From Nitrincola tapanii (GTDB lineage Bacteria > Pseudomonadota > Gammaproteobacteria > Pseudomonadales > Balneatricaceae): a stretch of DNA of 64,000 nucleotides. The notes beneath the pieces are model-generated. The model was not told where the DNA came from. It saw nothing but the letters and a program-made list of their open reading frames with translations, and searched no databases. Below are positions 36,044 to 43,733 of this stretch, piece after piece (the first letter of the stretch is position 1; every line of letters starts with the position of its first letter). The stretch spans positions 124,001-188,000 of the forward strand of contig NZ_SMRS01000006.1 in assembly GCF_008368715.1 (NCBI RefSeq), given 5' to 3'. A program made the position numbers and the translations under genes.

Positions 36044-36103
36044 GTTTATCTAGACAGTTACATAGAAAGTTACGTAGAAACTCACTCGGCAAGCTACGTA
36101 GAA
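36044..36103. repeat. 12-bp tandem repeat array
   Basis: Copies of AGTTACRTAGAA occur at 36056, 36068 and, as AGCTACGTAGAA, at 36092; the unit at 36080 is degenerate and the one at 36044 matches in 7 of 12 positions. All starts fall on one 12-bp register. It lies in the 113-bp gap between the Sel1 gene stop and the GIY-YIG gene start. Confidence 0.7.
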
Positions 36104-36117
36104 AAGCAGGACTCAGA

Positions 36118-36612
36118 TTAGGGCTCTTCACCCTCTTGTTCAGGATTCAGCGCTGGAAGTGCCAAACCCCGCTCGCTGAGATAGACACGCGCAGCGGTGA
36201 AGCCTTCCGCAGCAGCTTGTTGCATCCAGTGCTGTCCCGCCATCTGATCCACTTCCACCCCTTTGCCTTCGAATAAGGCCAAAGCATAGTGATAACGTGC
36301 CAAAGAGGTGTAAGGCCCCTCTTGCTCCGCACCTCGGCGCATCAGTTCGGTTGCATACACAAGATCCTGGGGTACACCGACTCCGGACTCATAAATCTGA
36401 GCTAACCAGATCATCGAATACACGTCGTCCCAACGCGCAATACAATCTTCAAAGATTTGGATTGCCGTGGCGTGGTCACCCGTTTTTCCTGCGACGTAAC
36501 CATAGAGACACTTAATCCGTTTATCCGAATCGATATACTGACTGTACTGTGAGTCCGCCTGAGCTTGAACCGCACCTAGGCCGCACAGCATCAGCAAAAT
36601 AAGCAAGCGCAT
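36118..36612 (-). CDS. Secreted Sel1-repeat protein
   Basis: A 164-residue periplasmic protein. A signal peptide (MRLLILLMLCGLGAVQAQA) precedes Sel1/TPR-like helical repeats, with IYESGVGVPQDLVYATELMRRGAEQ and LFEGKGVEVDQMAGQHWMQQAAAEG as the clearest units. Such proteins are scaffolds for protein contacts in the envelope; no enzyme function is visible. ATG 36612 is chosen for signal-peptide fit and the AGGTG upstream; the frame extends to 36621. It follows sulP on the same strand after a strong hairpin. Confidence 0.75.
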   Translation of the reverse strand: MRLLILLMLCGLGAVQAQADSQYSQYIDSDKRIKCLYGYVAGKTGDHATAIQIFEDCIARWDDVYSMIWLAQIYESGVGVPQDLVYATELMRRGAEQEGPYTSLARYHYALALFEGKGVEVDQMAGQHWMQQAAAEGFTAARVYLSERGLALPALNPEQEGEEP

Positions 36613-36651
36613 CCTCATCACCTCATGGAAAATCTATGATGAGTTCTAGTT

Positions 36652-36680
36652 GGCTGGCACTCAAGACGCAAGTGCCAGCC
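36652..36680. terminator. Perfect 10-bp hairpin between sulP and the Sel1 gene
   Basis: GGCTGGCACT and AGTGCCAGCC form a perfect 10-bp stem with a 9-base loop. On the minus strand it follows sulP and precedes the Sel1 gene. There is no T-run after it, so it could be a Rho-assisted terminator, an mRNA-stability hairpin, or a dyad bound by protein. Confidence 0.55.
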
Positions 36681-36698
36681 CAGAGAATAGGCGGGATT

Positions 36699-36742
36699 CA
36701 GTACCTTTTCAGCACCTTTTCAGTAGCTACTCAGTACCAACG
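36699..36742. repeat. 11-bp periodic repeats downstream of sulP
   Basis: Four consecutive 11-mers start with CAGYA: CAGTACCTTTT, CAGCACCTTTT, CAGTAGCTACT, CAGTACCAACG. The spacing equals about one DNA turn. They fill most of the space between the sulP stop and the hairpin. Confidence 0.65.
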
Positions 36743-36749
36743 AAGGAGC

Positions 36750-38522
36750 CTAGTGCGTGGGTTGTGGCTGGGTAGGCTGAGTACCGGAAGAGGACTGTGC
36801 AGGCTCCAGTGCGGACAGCTGATGTAACGCTTCCCAAGCCGCAAAAGTACTGATAAACACCTGCCCTTGCAGCGAGGGTAACAGCTCGGTATGTTGTAGA
36901 CGATCCATCACCGGCCCCTTCACCTCGGCCAGATGCAGCACCACACCGGCATCTTTTAGGCGTGCATTGATGGTTTCCAAGCTATCCAGAGCCGAAGCAT
37001 CAATATGATTGATCGCCTGACAGGCCAGTACCAGATGTTTTAATTGTGGCTGCTGCGCCACCAGATCCATGACACGATCCTCAAGATAACGCGCATTAGC
37101 GAAATACAGGCTCTCATCGATGCGTAAAATCGCTAGATGAGACTCCGTTTCCACCTCATGGCGCTCAATGTTACGAAAGTGTTCACTGCCCGGCACACGC
37201 CCAATCACAGCACTGTGTGGCTGGCTGGTGCGGTACAGATGCATCAACAGAGAGAGTGTCACACCGACCAAAATACCCGCCTCAACCCCTTCGATCAGCG
37301 TCACCAGAATCGTTGCCAGCATGGAGGCAAAATCACTGCGTGAATAATGGAAGGTATGCTGCACCGCTTTAAAGTCCACCAAGGACAACACGGCCACAAT
37401 AATGGTGGCGGCCAAGGTCGCAATCGGTAAGTAAGCGATTAAAGGCGTCAGAAAAAGCGCCGCCAACAAAATCCCCACAGCGGTAAATGCACCGGCTAAG
37501 GGGGTTTCGGCACCGGCATCAAAATTGACGACTGAACGTGAAAAACCGCCGGTCACAGGCATACCACCGGTGAAAGCCGCACCGATATTGGAAGCCCCCA
37601 AACCGGTCAGTTCCTGATTTGGATCGATGCGCTGCCGACGCTTTGCCGCCAGCGTCTGGCCGACAGAAACCGACTCCACAAAGCCCACAATGCTGATCAA
37701 CAACGCCGCTAAAAACAACTGCTGCCACAAGCCCCACTCCAAACTGGGCAGAGTCAAAGGCGGCAAACCCGATGGGATCTCACCCACCACCGCCACCCCC
37801 TGTAGATCCAAACGCAAGGCATAGGTCAGCCAGGTCGTGACCGCCACCGCTAGAATCGGTGCCGCTTTGGTTAGGAGATCCGCCAAGCGAGCACCCAAAC
37901 CGAGCTTTAAGAGTGCGGGTTTGAGCCCTAAACGTGCGGCATAAAGAAACACCAGGCTACCCAGCCCCAACACCAGTGTGGGCGCGTTCACCTGGTCTAA
38001 AACCGCAAACAAGCTCAGCAACAGCTCCAACAGATTATGGCCATTCGCTGAGACCCCCAAAAGATGTTTGAGCTGACTGGCGGCAATAATTAAACCCGAA
38101 GCGGTAATAAAACCTGAAATCACCGGATGGCTCAGAAAATTGGCCAGAAACCCTAAGCGTGCTAACCCCATAAGGGTCAGCATTAGGCCCGACATCAGGG
38201 TTAACACTAGGACAACACCGATATACTCACTGCTGCCTTGTACCGCCAGATTTCCGGCCGCCACAGCCGTCATCAATGAGATGACCGCCACCGGCCCCAC
38301 CGCCAGAGTTCGGCTGCTGCCAAAAATCGCATAGAGAAACAGCGGCGTGATGCTGGCGTAGAGGCCGACTTCAGGCGGTAACCCGGCCAGCATCGCATAG
38401 GCGAGAGACTGTGGAATCAGCATGATGGTCACGATCACCGCAGCCAGCAGATCGCTGCTGAAGGTGGTGCGCTGGTATTCGGGCAGCCACTGTAGAATGG
38501 GTAGATGGCGCTTCCAATTCAT
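36750..38522 (-). CDS. SulP-family anion permease with STAS domain
   Basis: A 590-residue SLC26/SulP transporter: a dozen or so hydrophobic segments (about 10-430), the family signature region near PQSLAYAMLAGLPPEVGLYASITP, and the NIGAAFTGGMPVTGGFSRSVVNFDAGAETP stretch of transmembrane segment 8-9. A cytoplasmic STAS domain occupies about 440-560 (ILRIDESLYFANARYLEDRV). Substrate may be sulfate, bicarbonate or another anion. ATG 38522 with GGAG upstream is preferred to the TTG five codons earlier. It lies beside a persulfide-dioxygenase-like gene and in a window with three sulfotransferases, so sulfate is plausible. Confidence 0.88.
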   Translation of the reverse strand: MNWKRHLPILQWLPEYQRTTFSSDLLAAVIVTIMLIPQSLAYAMLAGLPPEVGLYASITPLFLYAIFGSSRTLAVGPVAVISLMTAVAAGNLAVQGSSEYIGVVLVLTLMSGLMLTLMGLARLGFLANFLSHPVISGFITASGLIIAASQLKHLLGVSANGHNLLELLLSLFAVLDQVNAPTLVLGLGSLVFLYAARLGLKPALLKLGLGARLADLLTKAAPILAVAVTTWLTYALRLDLQGVAVVGEIPSGLPPLTLPSLEWGLWQQLFLAALLISIVGFVESVSVGQTLAAKRRQRIDPNQELTGLGASNIGAAFTGGMPVTGGFSRSVVNFDAGAETPLAGAFTAVGILLAALFLTPLIAYLPIATLAATIIVAVLSLVDFKAVQHTFHYSRSDFASMLATILVTLIEGVEAGILVGVTLSLLMHLYRTSQPHSAVIGRVPGSEHFRNIERHEVETESHLAILRIDESLYFANARYLEDRVMDLVAQQPQLKHLVLACQAINHIDASALDSLETINARLKDAGVVLHLAEVKGPVMDRLQHTELLPSLQGQVFISTFAAWEALHQLSALEPAQSSSGTQPTQPQPTH

Positions 38523-38611
38523 CTGCGATGTCTCCAACCTAAAAAGCCTAGAGTCTGGCCACCCTGGCCAGACCGGATTCTGATCTCTCGATAGACTGAG
38601 TCGACAAGGGC

Positions 38612-39499
38612 TTAAAACAGATTGATCGGTACTTTTAAGTACACCTGACCATTCTCTTCTGCCGGAGGCATCTCACCCGCGCGCATGTTGACCTGCACCG
38701 AAGGCAGAATCAGACGTGGCATGTCGAGAGTGGCATCACGTTCCGTGCGCATCCGCACAAACTCCTCTTCACTAATGCCTTGGTGCACATGGATATTCTG
38801 TGCACGCTGCTCTGCAACGGTCGTTTCATAATGGTACTCATCGCGCCCCGGCGCTTTATAGTCATGGCACAGAAACAAACGTGTCGTGTCTGGCAAAGAC
38901 AACACCTTCTGAATGGAGCGATAGAGCACACGTGCATCCCCACCTGGGAAATCACAACGTGCCGTACCATAGTCCGGCATAAACAGGGTATCCCCGACAA
39001 AAGCAGCATCCCCGATCACATAGGTCAAGCAGGCCGGTGTATGGCCCGGGGTATGCAGCACATCGCCTTGCAACTGCCCAATCTGAAAACGATCACCTTC
39101 AACAAAAAGACGATCAAACTGGCTACCGTCACGAGCGAACTCCGTGCCGGCGTTAAAGGCTTTGCCAAAGATTTCCTGTACGGCCACGATCTGTGCACCT
39201 ATGCCGGTTTGACCGCCGAGGTGCTGATGCAGATAAGGTGCGGCTGACAGATGGTCAGCATGCACATGGGTTTCCAGAATCCACTCCACTTCGAGCCCTT
39301 CTGCGCGTACAAACGCGATGATGGCATCGGCTGAACGCACATCCGTGCGCCCAGAGGCATAATCAAAATCCAGTACCGAGTCGATGATGGCACAGGCCTG
39401 AGAGTTCGGATCTCGCACAACATAACTGAAGGTATTGGTTGGCTCATCAAAAAAAGCCGTCACCTGTGGGCGGCTTGAAGATGCTTGGCTCGGGTTCAT
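38612..39499 (-). CDS. Metallo-beta-lactamase fold hydrolase, Blh/persulfide dioxygenase-like
   Basis: A 295-residue MBL-fold protein with the metal motif ILETHVHADHLSAAPYL (HxHxDH, about 76-92), HTPGHTPACLTYVIGD, FVGDTLFMPDYGTARCDFPGG and FLCHDYKAPGRDEYHYETTV. This pattern matches the Blh/ETHE1-related group, whose members oxidise glutathione persulfide to sulfite with one iron. It may work in sulfide detoxification, next to SulP which could export or import the product (inference). No ArsR/BigR regulator gene is adjacent. Confidence 0.85.
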   Translation of the reverse strand: MNPSQASSSRPQVTAFFDEPTNTFSYVVRDPNSQACAIIDSVLDFDYASGRTDVRSADAIIAFVRAEGLEVEWILETHVHADHLSAAPYLHQHLGGQTGIGAQIVAVQEIFGKAFNAGTEFARDGSQFDRLFVEGDRFQIGQLQGDVLHTPGHTPACLTYVIGDAAFVGDTLFMPDYGTARCDFPGGDARVLYRSIQKVLSLPDTTRLFLCHDYKAPGRDEYHYETTVAEQRAQNIHVHQGISEEEFVRMRTERDATLDMPRLILPSVQVNMRAGEMPPAEENGQVYLKVPINLF

Positions 39500-40148
39500 A
39501 GGACCTCCCTACAGATTAAGTTTGAGTTATAAGATTATTTCTAATAGATATATGATGCCAATTGCCATTTCTTATATCAAGCATAGTGTTCATAAATGCA
39601 CCGCATCGATCGACCGCCTCATCCACCGCATCTTTTCGCTCACCCCTTTTCTTTAAGACGTCACTTCTCTTTAAGACATCACCTCTTCCAAGACCAATCA
39701 CTAAACCTGCTAGATGTTGACATGGCTGCTGTTTTCCCTAAAAAAACACAGTTTATGCACATTCTCCACAAGGCTTACACACAGCTTCATCCGCTTGACA
39801 CCTGAGGTATTACGCCTGCTGCCCGCATTAAGACTGAAATTTTACATTTTTGGTCCGATCAAAGATGTGGATAAGTGTTTATGCACAAATTCACTGCATA
39901 ATCCTGTGAATAAAGCGGGGACAGCTCGGGGGAAAAGAGGCCTAAGCCCGACTCAGGCTTGGCTGTGGGAAGTTGTTTAAATTTTAACCAACTCTCTCTT
40001 CATCTCGCGCACTCATCGGTCGCTTGGTTAACGTCTCGATTCCACTTCACTTGGCCTACCTTCCTCATCGGTGCGTCTAATGAAAAACCTTGCAATTACA
40101 CAGGGCTAAGGCGAGACTTTTTCAAAATAATAAATCGAGGGGGTTGCG
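39500..40148. other. 649-bp intergenic region between blh-like gene and hnox
   Basis: No credible gene is seen; short frames here lack ribosome sites and family features. It contains an AT-rich patch (39525-39580), the cluster of DnaA boxes (39753-39913) and the H-NOX ribosome site (GAGGGGG just before the ATG). It has only two GATC sites. Confidence 0.6.
39753..39913. promoter_or_regulatory. Cluster of four exact DnaA boxes
   Basis: Four perfect TTATNCACA matches lie in 161 bp: TTATGCACA at 39753-39761 (+), TTATCCACA at 39866-39874 (-), TTATGCACA at 39879-39887 (+) and TTATTCACA at 39905-39913 (-). Two one-mismatch boxes follow the first directly: TTCTCCACA at 39762 and TTACACACA at 39775. 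By simple base counting about 0.005 exact matches would be expected here. It may be a DnaA-titration or reactivation site, a DnaA-controlled promoter, or an origin; dnaA/gidA-type origin neighbours are absent. Confidence 0.7.
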
Positions 40149-40688
40149 ATGAAAGGTATGGTCTTCACTGAGTTTTTAGAGATGGTCGAAACCACCTTCT
40201 CGGCCGATATGGTGGATGACATCCTTGAGGATGCCGATCCTGCATCAGGGGGGGCTTATACGGCGGTGGGCATTTACGATCATCAAGAGCTCGTGGATAT
40301 GGTGTTGGCTTTGGCAAAGCGCACCGGCAACGCACCGACTGAATTGGTTCAGGCTTTTGGTCGCCATCTCTTTTCTGTTTTTTATCAACGTTACCCTACT
40401 TTTTTTGACGGTGTGGAAGATGCTTTTAGCTTTCTTGCCCAGGTGGAAGACTTCATTCATCCAGAAGTCCTGAAACTCTACCCCGATGCGCAACTGCCAC
40501 GCTTTGATTGCCAGCGTGACGGCGATCAGTTGGAGATGATCTACCACTCATCGCGCCATTTTGCCGACCTGGCAGAAGGGTTAATTGCAGGCTGCGCTCA
40601 GCACTTTAAAGAACAGATCCTGATTCAACGTGAAGAACTCAGTGCCGATTCCACACGCTTCCTATTAACTCGCCCATCTACCCCCTGA
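40149..40688 (+). CDS. H-NOX haem nitric oxide sensor
   Basis: A 179-residue haem-NO/oxygen-binding protein. The proximal haem ligand is His104 in EDFIHPEVLKLYPDAQLPRF, and the haem-contact motif YxSxR is Tyr132-Ser134-Arg136 in IYHSSRHFADLAEGLIAGC. The N-terminal helices (MVFTEFLEMVETTFS) also match. It binds NO tightly and controls the kinase encoded 13 bp downstream. A strong GAGGGGG lies before the ATG. It stands downstream of the DnaA-box cluster, which may overlap its control region. Confidence 0.95.
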   Translation: MKGMVFTEFLEMVETTFSADMVDDILEDADPASGGAYTAVGIYDHQELVDMVLALAKRTGNAPTELVQAFGRHLFSVFYQRYPTFFDGVEDAFSFLAQVEDFIHPEVLKLYPDAQLPRFDCQRDGDQLEMIYHSSRHFADLAEGLIAGCAQHFKEQILIQREELSADSTRFLLTRPSTP

Positions 40689-40701
40689 GTTTTACAGTCT
40701 G

Positions 40702-42048
40702 ATGCTGGATTTCAATACGGAACTAGAAAAGCTGGAAAATCGCTGGGCCAAGCGATTAGAGCGCGAGCGTCGTGCACGTAAAGAAGCCGAACAACTACTG
40801 GAAGCCAAAAGCCTAGAGCTGTTTCAAGCCAATCAGCGTTTACAACACCTGGCTCAAGAGTTGGAAGTCCGTATTGCCGAGCGTACCGAAGAGCTCTCTA
40901 CGGCTTTGAGCCGTGCTCAACAAGCAACTCAAGCGAAAAGTGAATTTCTCGCCACCATGAGCCATGAAATCCGCACACCGCTTAACGGTGTGCTAGGTAT
41001 GACCGAACTGCTCAAGTCCACCCCGCTCAATTCTGAGCAACACCATTATCTGGACACACTGACCAGCTGCGGCCAAACGTTACTGTCCTTAATCAGCGAT
41101 ATTCTGGATGTCTCCAAAATAGAAGCCGGCAAGCTGGAACTGGAACAGATCCCCTTCCGTCCTGGGCAGCTCATTCAAGAATTGCAGGCAATTTTTTCCA
41201 CGCAGATCAAGCAGAAAAATCTCCGCTTTACATTAGATCTCAGCCCCAATTTACCTGAGTGGTTACTAGGTGATCCTACCCGCCTGCGGCAGATTTTTTT
41301 TAATCTGCTGTCGAATGCGATCAAGTTTACTCATCGTGGTGAAATTACGCTGGGTTGGCATCCCGATCATCATTCACCCCAGTTTTGGCAGGCCTATGTG
41401 CGAGATACGGGCATCGGCATCGCACCCGCTCAACGAGAGCGACTCTTCCAAGCCTTTAGTCAGGTCGACAGTTCTATTTCACGCCGTTATGGGGGGAGCG
41501 GCCTAGGTTTGGTCATTTGCCGCCACCTGGCTGAAGCCATGCAGGGGGAGCTGGGCTTACACAGCCAGGCCGGTGAAGGCAGTACCTTCTTTTTTTCTTT
41601 TCAAGCAGCCCAAGTACAACCGCATTCCGACAACCAAGATTCCGCACAAACCTCCACACCTAATCTCGATCAACTGCGTGTCCTCCTCGTCGAAGACAAC
41701 CCTGTGAACCAAATGCTGACATTAAAGTTATTGGAGAAGATGGGGATTCAGGCCCGGCTCGCTGAAAACGGTTCAGAAGCTATCGATCAGATACAATCAC
41801 ATTTTTTTGATCTGATTCTGATGGATATGCAAATGCCGGTCATGGATGGCTTGGCCGCCACCTATGTGATTCGCCGTCTTGAGGATATTCATCAGCCAAT
41901 TATTCTCGCCTTAACGGCGAATGCATTTGCCGAAGACCGTGAAAAATGCCAGCAAGCGGGTATGAACGGTTTTCTCACCAAACCGATCAATTTAAAAAGC
42001 TTACAACAGGAAATTCTTCAGCATTTTCCAGCGGCAACCCAGGGATAG
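40702..42048 (+). CDS. H-NOX-associated hybrid histidine kinase
   Basis: A 448-residue soluble hybrid kinase without a sensor domain of its own: an N-terminal coiled coil (1-75), HisKA with [11 protein letters not shown] (phospho-His88), an HATPase domain with [16 protein letters not shown] and GGSGLGL (205-280), and a receiver domain with LVEDNPVNQ and phospho-acceptor Asp375 in [13 protein letters not shown]. Lack of a sensor domain fits regulation in trans by the H-NOX protein, as in the HnoK/HahK circuits of Shewanella and Pseudoalteromonas. Those pathways affect cyclic di-GMP and biofilm; the downstream partner is not visible here. Confidence 0.92.
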   Translation: MLDFNTELEKLENRWAKRLERERRARKEAEQLLEAKSLELFQANQRLQHLAQELEVRIAERTEELSTALSRAQQATQAKSEFLATMSHEIRTPLNGVLGMTELLKSTPLNSEQHHYLDTLTSCGQTLLSLISDILDVSKIEAGKLELEQIPFRPGQLIQELQAIFSTQIKQKNLRFTLDLSPNLPEWLLGDPTRLRQIFFNLLSNAIKFTHRGEITLGWHPDHHSPQFWQAYVRDTGIGIAPAQRERLFQAFSQVDSSISRRYGGSGLGLVICRHLAEAMQGELGLHSQAGEGSTFFFSFQAAQVQPHSDNQDSAQTSTPNLDQLRVLLVEDNPVNQMLTLKLLEKMGIQARLAENGSEAIDQIQSHFFDLILMDMQMPVMDGLAATYVIRRLEDIHQPIILALTANAFAEDREKCQQAGMNGFLTKPINLKSLQQEILQHFPAATQG

Positions 42049-42060
42049 GCCGCTACAGAA

Positions 42061-42080
42061 AAAGGCCCCGTAGGGCCTTT
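42061..42080. terminator. Bidirectional terminator between hybrid kinase and amt1
   Basis: AAAGGCCC and GGGCCTTT form a perfect 8-bp stem around a CGTA loop. The gene ends converge here. On the minus strand the stem is followed by five T, serving amt1; on the plus strand the T-tract is three bases, serving the kinase gene. Confidence 0.8.
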
Positions 42081-42103
42081 GATGGAGGGCAAGGGTTACA
42101 AAC

Positions 42104-43363
42104 TTATTTCTTTACATGCTCAGGGCCAAACTCTGGATAGGCGTGCATACCACACTCATGCAGATCCATACCGTCGGCTTCTTCTTCATCGCTCACTCTC
42201 AGTCCCATGACTGCCTTAATCACCAAGAGTACAACAAAGCTCATGCCGAACATCCAAGCAAAGGTGACCAGGGTGCCAATCAGCTGTGCCATAAAGGTGG
42301 CATCTGGGTGGGTTAAAAGCACCGCAAAAATCCCCCAGATCCCAGCACTACCATGCACTGAAATCGCCCCTACCGGATCATCCAAACGTAGCTTATCCAG
42401 CGCCAACACTGAGCAGACCACAACCAGTCCGCCGACAGCACCGATCAGGGTCGCCAGTCCAGCAGAAGGCAACAAAGGCTCAGCCGTGATCGCTACCAGA
42501 CCTGCAAGGGCGCCGTTGATGGTCATGGTCAGATCCGTTTTACCAAACAGAATGCGAGCAAAGATAGCCGCCGTCACCATCCCGGCTGCAGCCGCCGCAT
42601 TCGTATTCACAAAGATTCTAGCGACCGCATTGGCTTCTTCCAGATTCGCGATTTTGAGTTCCGAACCGCCATTAAAACCAAACCATCCCATCCAGAGGAT
42701 AAACATCCCCAGCGTCGCCATAGGTAAGTTGGCTCCGGGAATCGCGCGCACTTCTCCATTCGGGCCATATTTGCCCTTACGCGCACCCACGAGTATCACC
42801 GCAGCCAAGGCCGCCGCGGCACCCGCCATGTGTACAACCACGGATCCGGCAAAATCTTGGAAGCCCATTTCATCGAGGAAACCACCCCCCCATTTCCAGT
42901 AACCTTCCACAGGGTAGATAAAGGCCACCATAAAGACGGCAAAGACTAGGAAGGGCCAGAGACGCATTCTTTCAGCCACGGCACCGGAGACGATCGACAT
43001 GGTTGCGGCAGCAAACACGGCTTGGAATATAAAGTCCGCCATGTTGGAGTAATAAGGTGCATCTTCACCGGCCATGATGTCCTCAAGGCTGTTGTCTTCA
43101 CCTAAAAGGAATCCCCAACCCGGAATCACCGAGCTGATCGGATTTTCTGGATACATCACGTTGTAACCCACCGCGAGATAGACCATACAGGCCACACCGT
43201 AGAGCAGCGCATTTTTGTTCAGAATTTCGACTGTATTCTTGGCCCGCACCAGACCGGATTCGAGCATGGCAAAACCTGCTGCCATCCACATCACCAGTGC
43301 CGTACACATCAAGAAATAAAAGGTATCGAGGGCATAACCCAACTCCAGTACCATGCTTTCCAT
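42104..43363 (-). CDS. amt: Ammonium transporter Amt (first copy)
   Basis: A 419-residue Amt/Mep/Rh channel with about eleven hydrophobic segments. The twin-His pore is seen as VVVHMAGAAAALAA and ISVHGSAGIWG, and the signature DFAGSVVVHMAGA and FGFNGGSEL regions are intact. It takes up ammonium, perhaps also methylammonium. A sigma-54 promoter and a leader of about 90 nt lie upstream, typical of nitrogen-controlled amt genes, although no glnK is adjacent. The C-terminal tail (EEEADGMDLHECGMHAYPEF) is that of Amt proteins that interact with GlnK. Confidence 0.93.
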   Translation of the reverse strand: MESMVLELGYALDTFYFLMCTALVMWMAAGFAMLESGLVRAKNTVEILNKNALLYGVACMVYLAVGYNVMYPENPISSVIPGWGFLLGEDNSLEDIMAGEDAPYYSNMADFIFQAVFAAATMSIVSGAVAERMRLWPFLVFAVFMVAFIYPVEGYWKWGGGFLDEMGFQDFAGSVVVHMAGAAAALAAVILVGARKGKYGPNGEVRAIPGANLPMATLGMFILWMGWFGFNGGSELKIANLEEANAVARIFVNTNAAAAAGMVTAAIFARILFGKTDLTMTINGALAGLVAITAEPLLPSAGLATLIGAVGGLVVVCSVLALDKLRLDDPVGAISVHGSAGIWGIFAVLLTHPDATFMAQLIGTLVTFAWMFGMSFVVLLVIKAVMGLRVSDEEEADGMDLHECGMHAYPEFGPEHVKK

Positions 43364-43401
43364 CGTTCACTTACTCCTGGTTAAGAGAGCTTTCAGCACC
43401 C

Positions 43402-43425
43402 AAAAGAGGGGTTAGCACCTCTTTT
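43402..43425 (-). promoter_or_regulatory. Hairpin in the amt1 leader
   Basis: AAAAGAGG and CCTCTTTT make a perfect 8-bp stem with an 8-base loop, within the predicted 5-prime leader of amt1 (start near 43455, ATG 43363). The minus-strand copy ends in TTTT and then GGG, so it could be a weak attenuator; on the plus strand it looks like a terminator with a T-rich tail. Confidence 0.5.
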
Positions 43426-43448
43426 ATTTTTACTGAAAGGATATTTAA

Positions 43449-43463
43449 TTTCCTTTAGGGAAT
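43449..43463. promoter_or_regulatory. Candidate XRE-cupin operator at the amt1 start
   Basis: TTTCCTTTAGGGAAT matches the palindrome upstream of the XRE-cupin gene (TTTCCTTACAGGAAA) at 11 of 15 positions. It lies directly after the -12 element of the sigma-54 promoter and covers the expected transcription start, a place suited to repression. Confidence 0.5.
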
Positions 43464-43464
43464 A

Positions 43465-43480
43465 AGCAAAGAGCAAGCCA
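43465..43480 (-). promoter_or_regulatory. Sigma-54 promoter of amt1
   Basis: The minus strand reads TGGCTTGCTCTTTGCT: GG and GC are 10 bases apart, and both TGGC (-24) and TTGC (-12) are perfect. Transcription would begin near 43455, about 92 nt before the ATG. Confidence 0.75.
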
Positions 43481-43688
43481 GATTATACTTGTTATTGTTT
43501 TTTATAGGATTTTTATAAGAATCTTGATTTTTGGTGCCAAAAGAGAGCAGAAGAGGTGCATGCGCGAGAGCAGCAAGCACCTGATTGGCGCAAACGCTCA
43601 TTTGATGGGCTCGAAAATAAAGATATTGGTGATTGAAAAAAGTTTGTGACCAATAGGAACGATGATTTGAAAATACAGGAAGGAAGTT

Positions 43689-43717
43689 GAGTGACTCAGC
43701 AGTCTATTGAGCCACTC
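43689..43717 (-). terminator. Hairpin after folD
   Basis: GAGTGACTCA and TGAGCCACTC pair over 10 bp (one G-U wobble in RNA) with a 9-base loop, 17 bp past the folD stop. The following minus-strand bases are pyrimidine-rich but have no long T-run. It probably ends the methylamine operon transcript. Confidence 0.55.
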
Positions 43718-43733
43718 GAAGAGGAGGGTTCAC

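Larger units (their letters stand above)
43364..43733. other. Intergenic region between amt1 and folD
   Basis: 370 bp without a gene. From amt1 outwards it holds a leader hairpin (43402-43425), a conserved palindromic block (43434-43463), the sigma-54 promoter (43465-43480), an inverted pair GGTGC/GCACC near 43555-43580 that resembles loosely spaced NtrC half-sites, and the folD terminator hairpin (43689-43717). Confidence 0.6.

Noticed and set aside
39714-39980. 88-codon frame in the DnaA-box region
   Set aside because: No ribosome site or domain; it coincides with the repeated DnaA boxes, which better explain the sequence.
39500-40148. Chromosomal replication origin
   Set aside because: Box cluster and an AT-rich patch are present, but the usual origin neighbours are absent and GATC sites are few; kept as a finding, not called as an origin.
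42207-42902. 231-codon plus-strand frame opposite amt1
   Set aside because: Antisense to the conserved Amt channel; the translation is a repetitive Pro/Ala/Thr-rich mirror of the hydrophobic gene.
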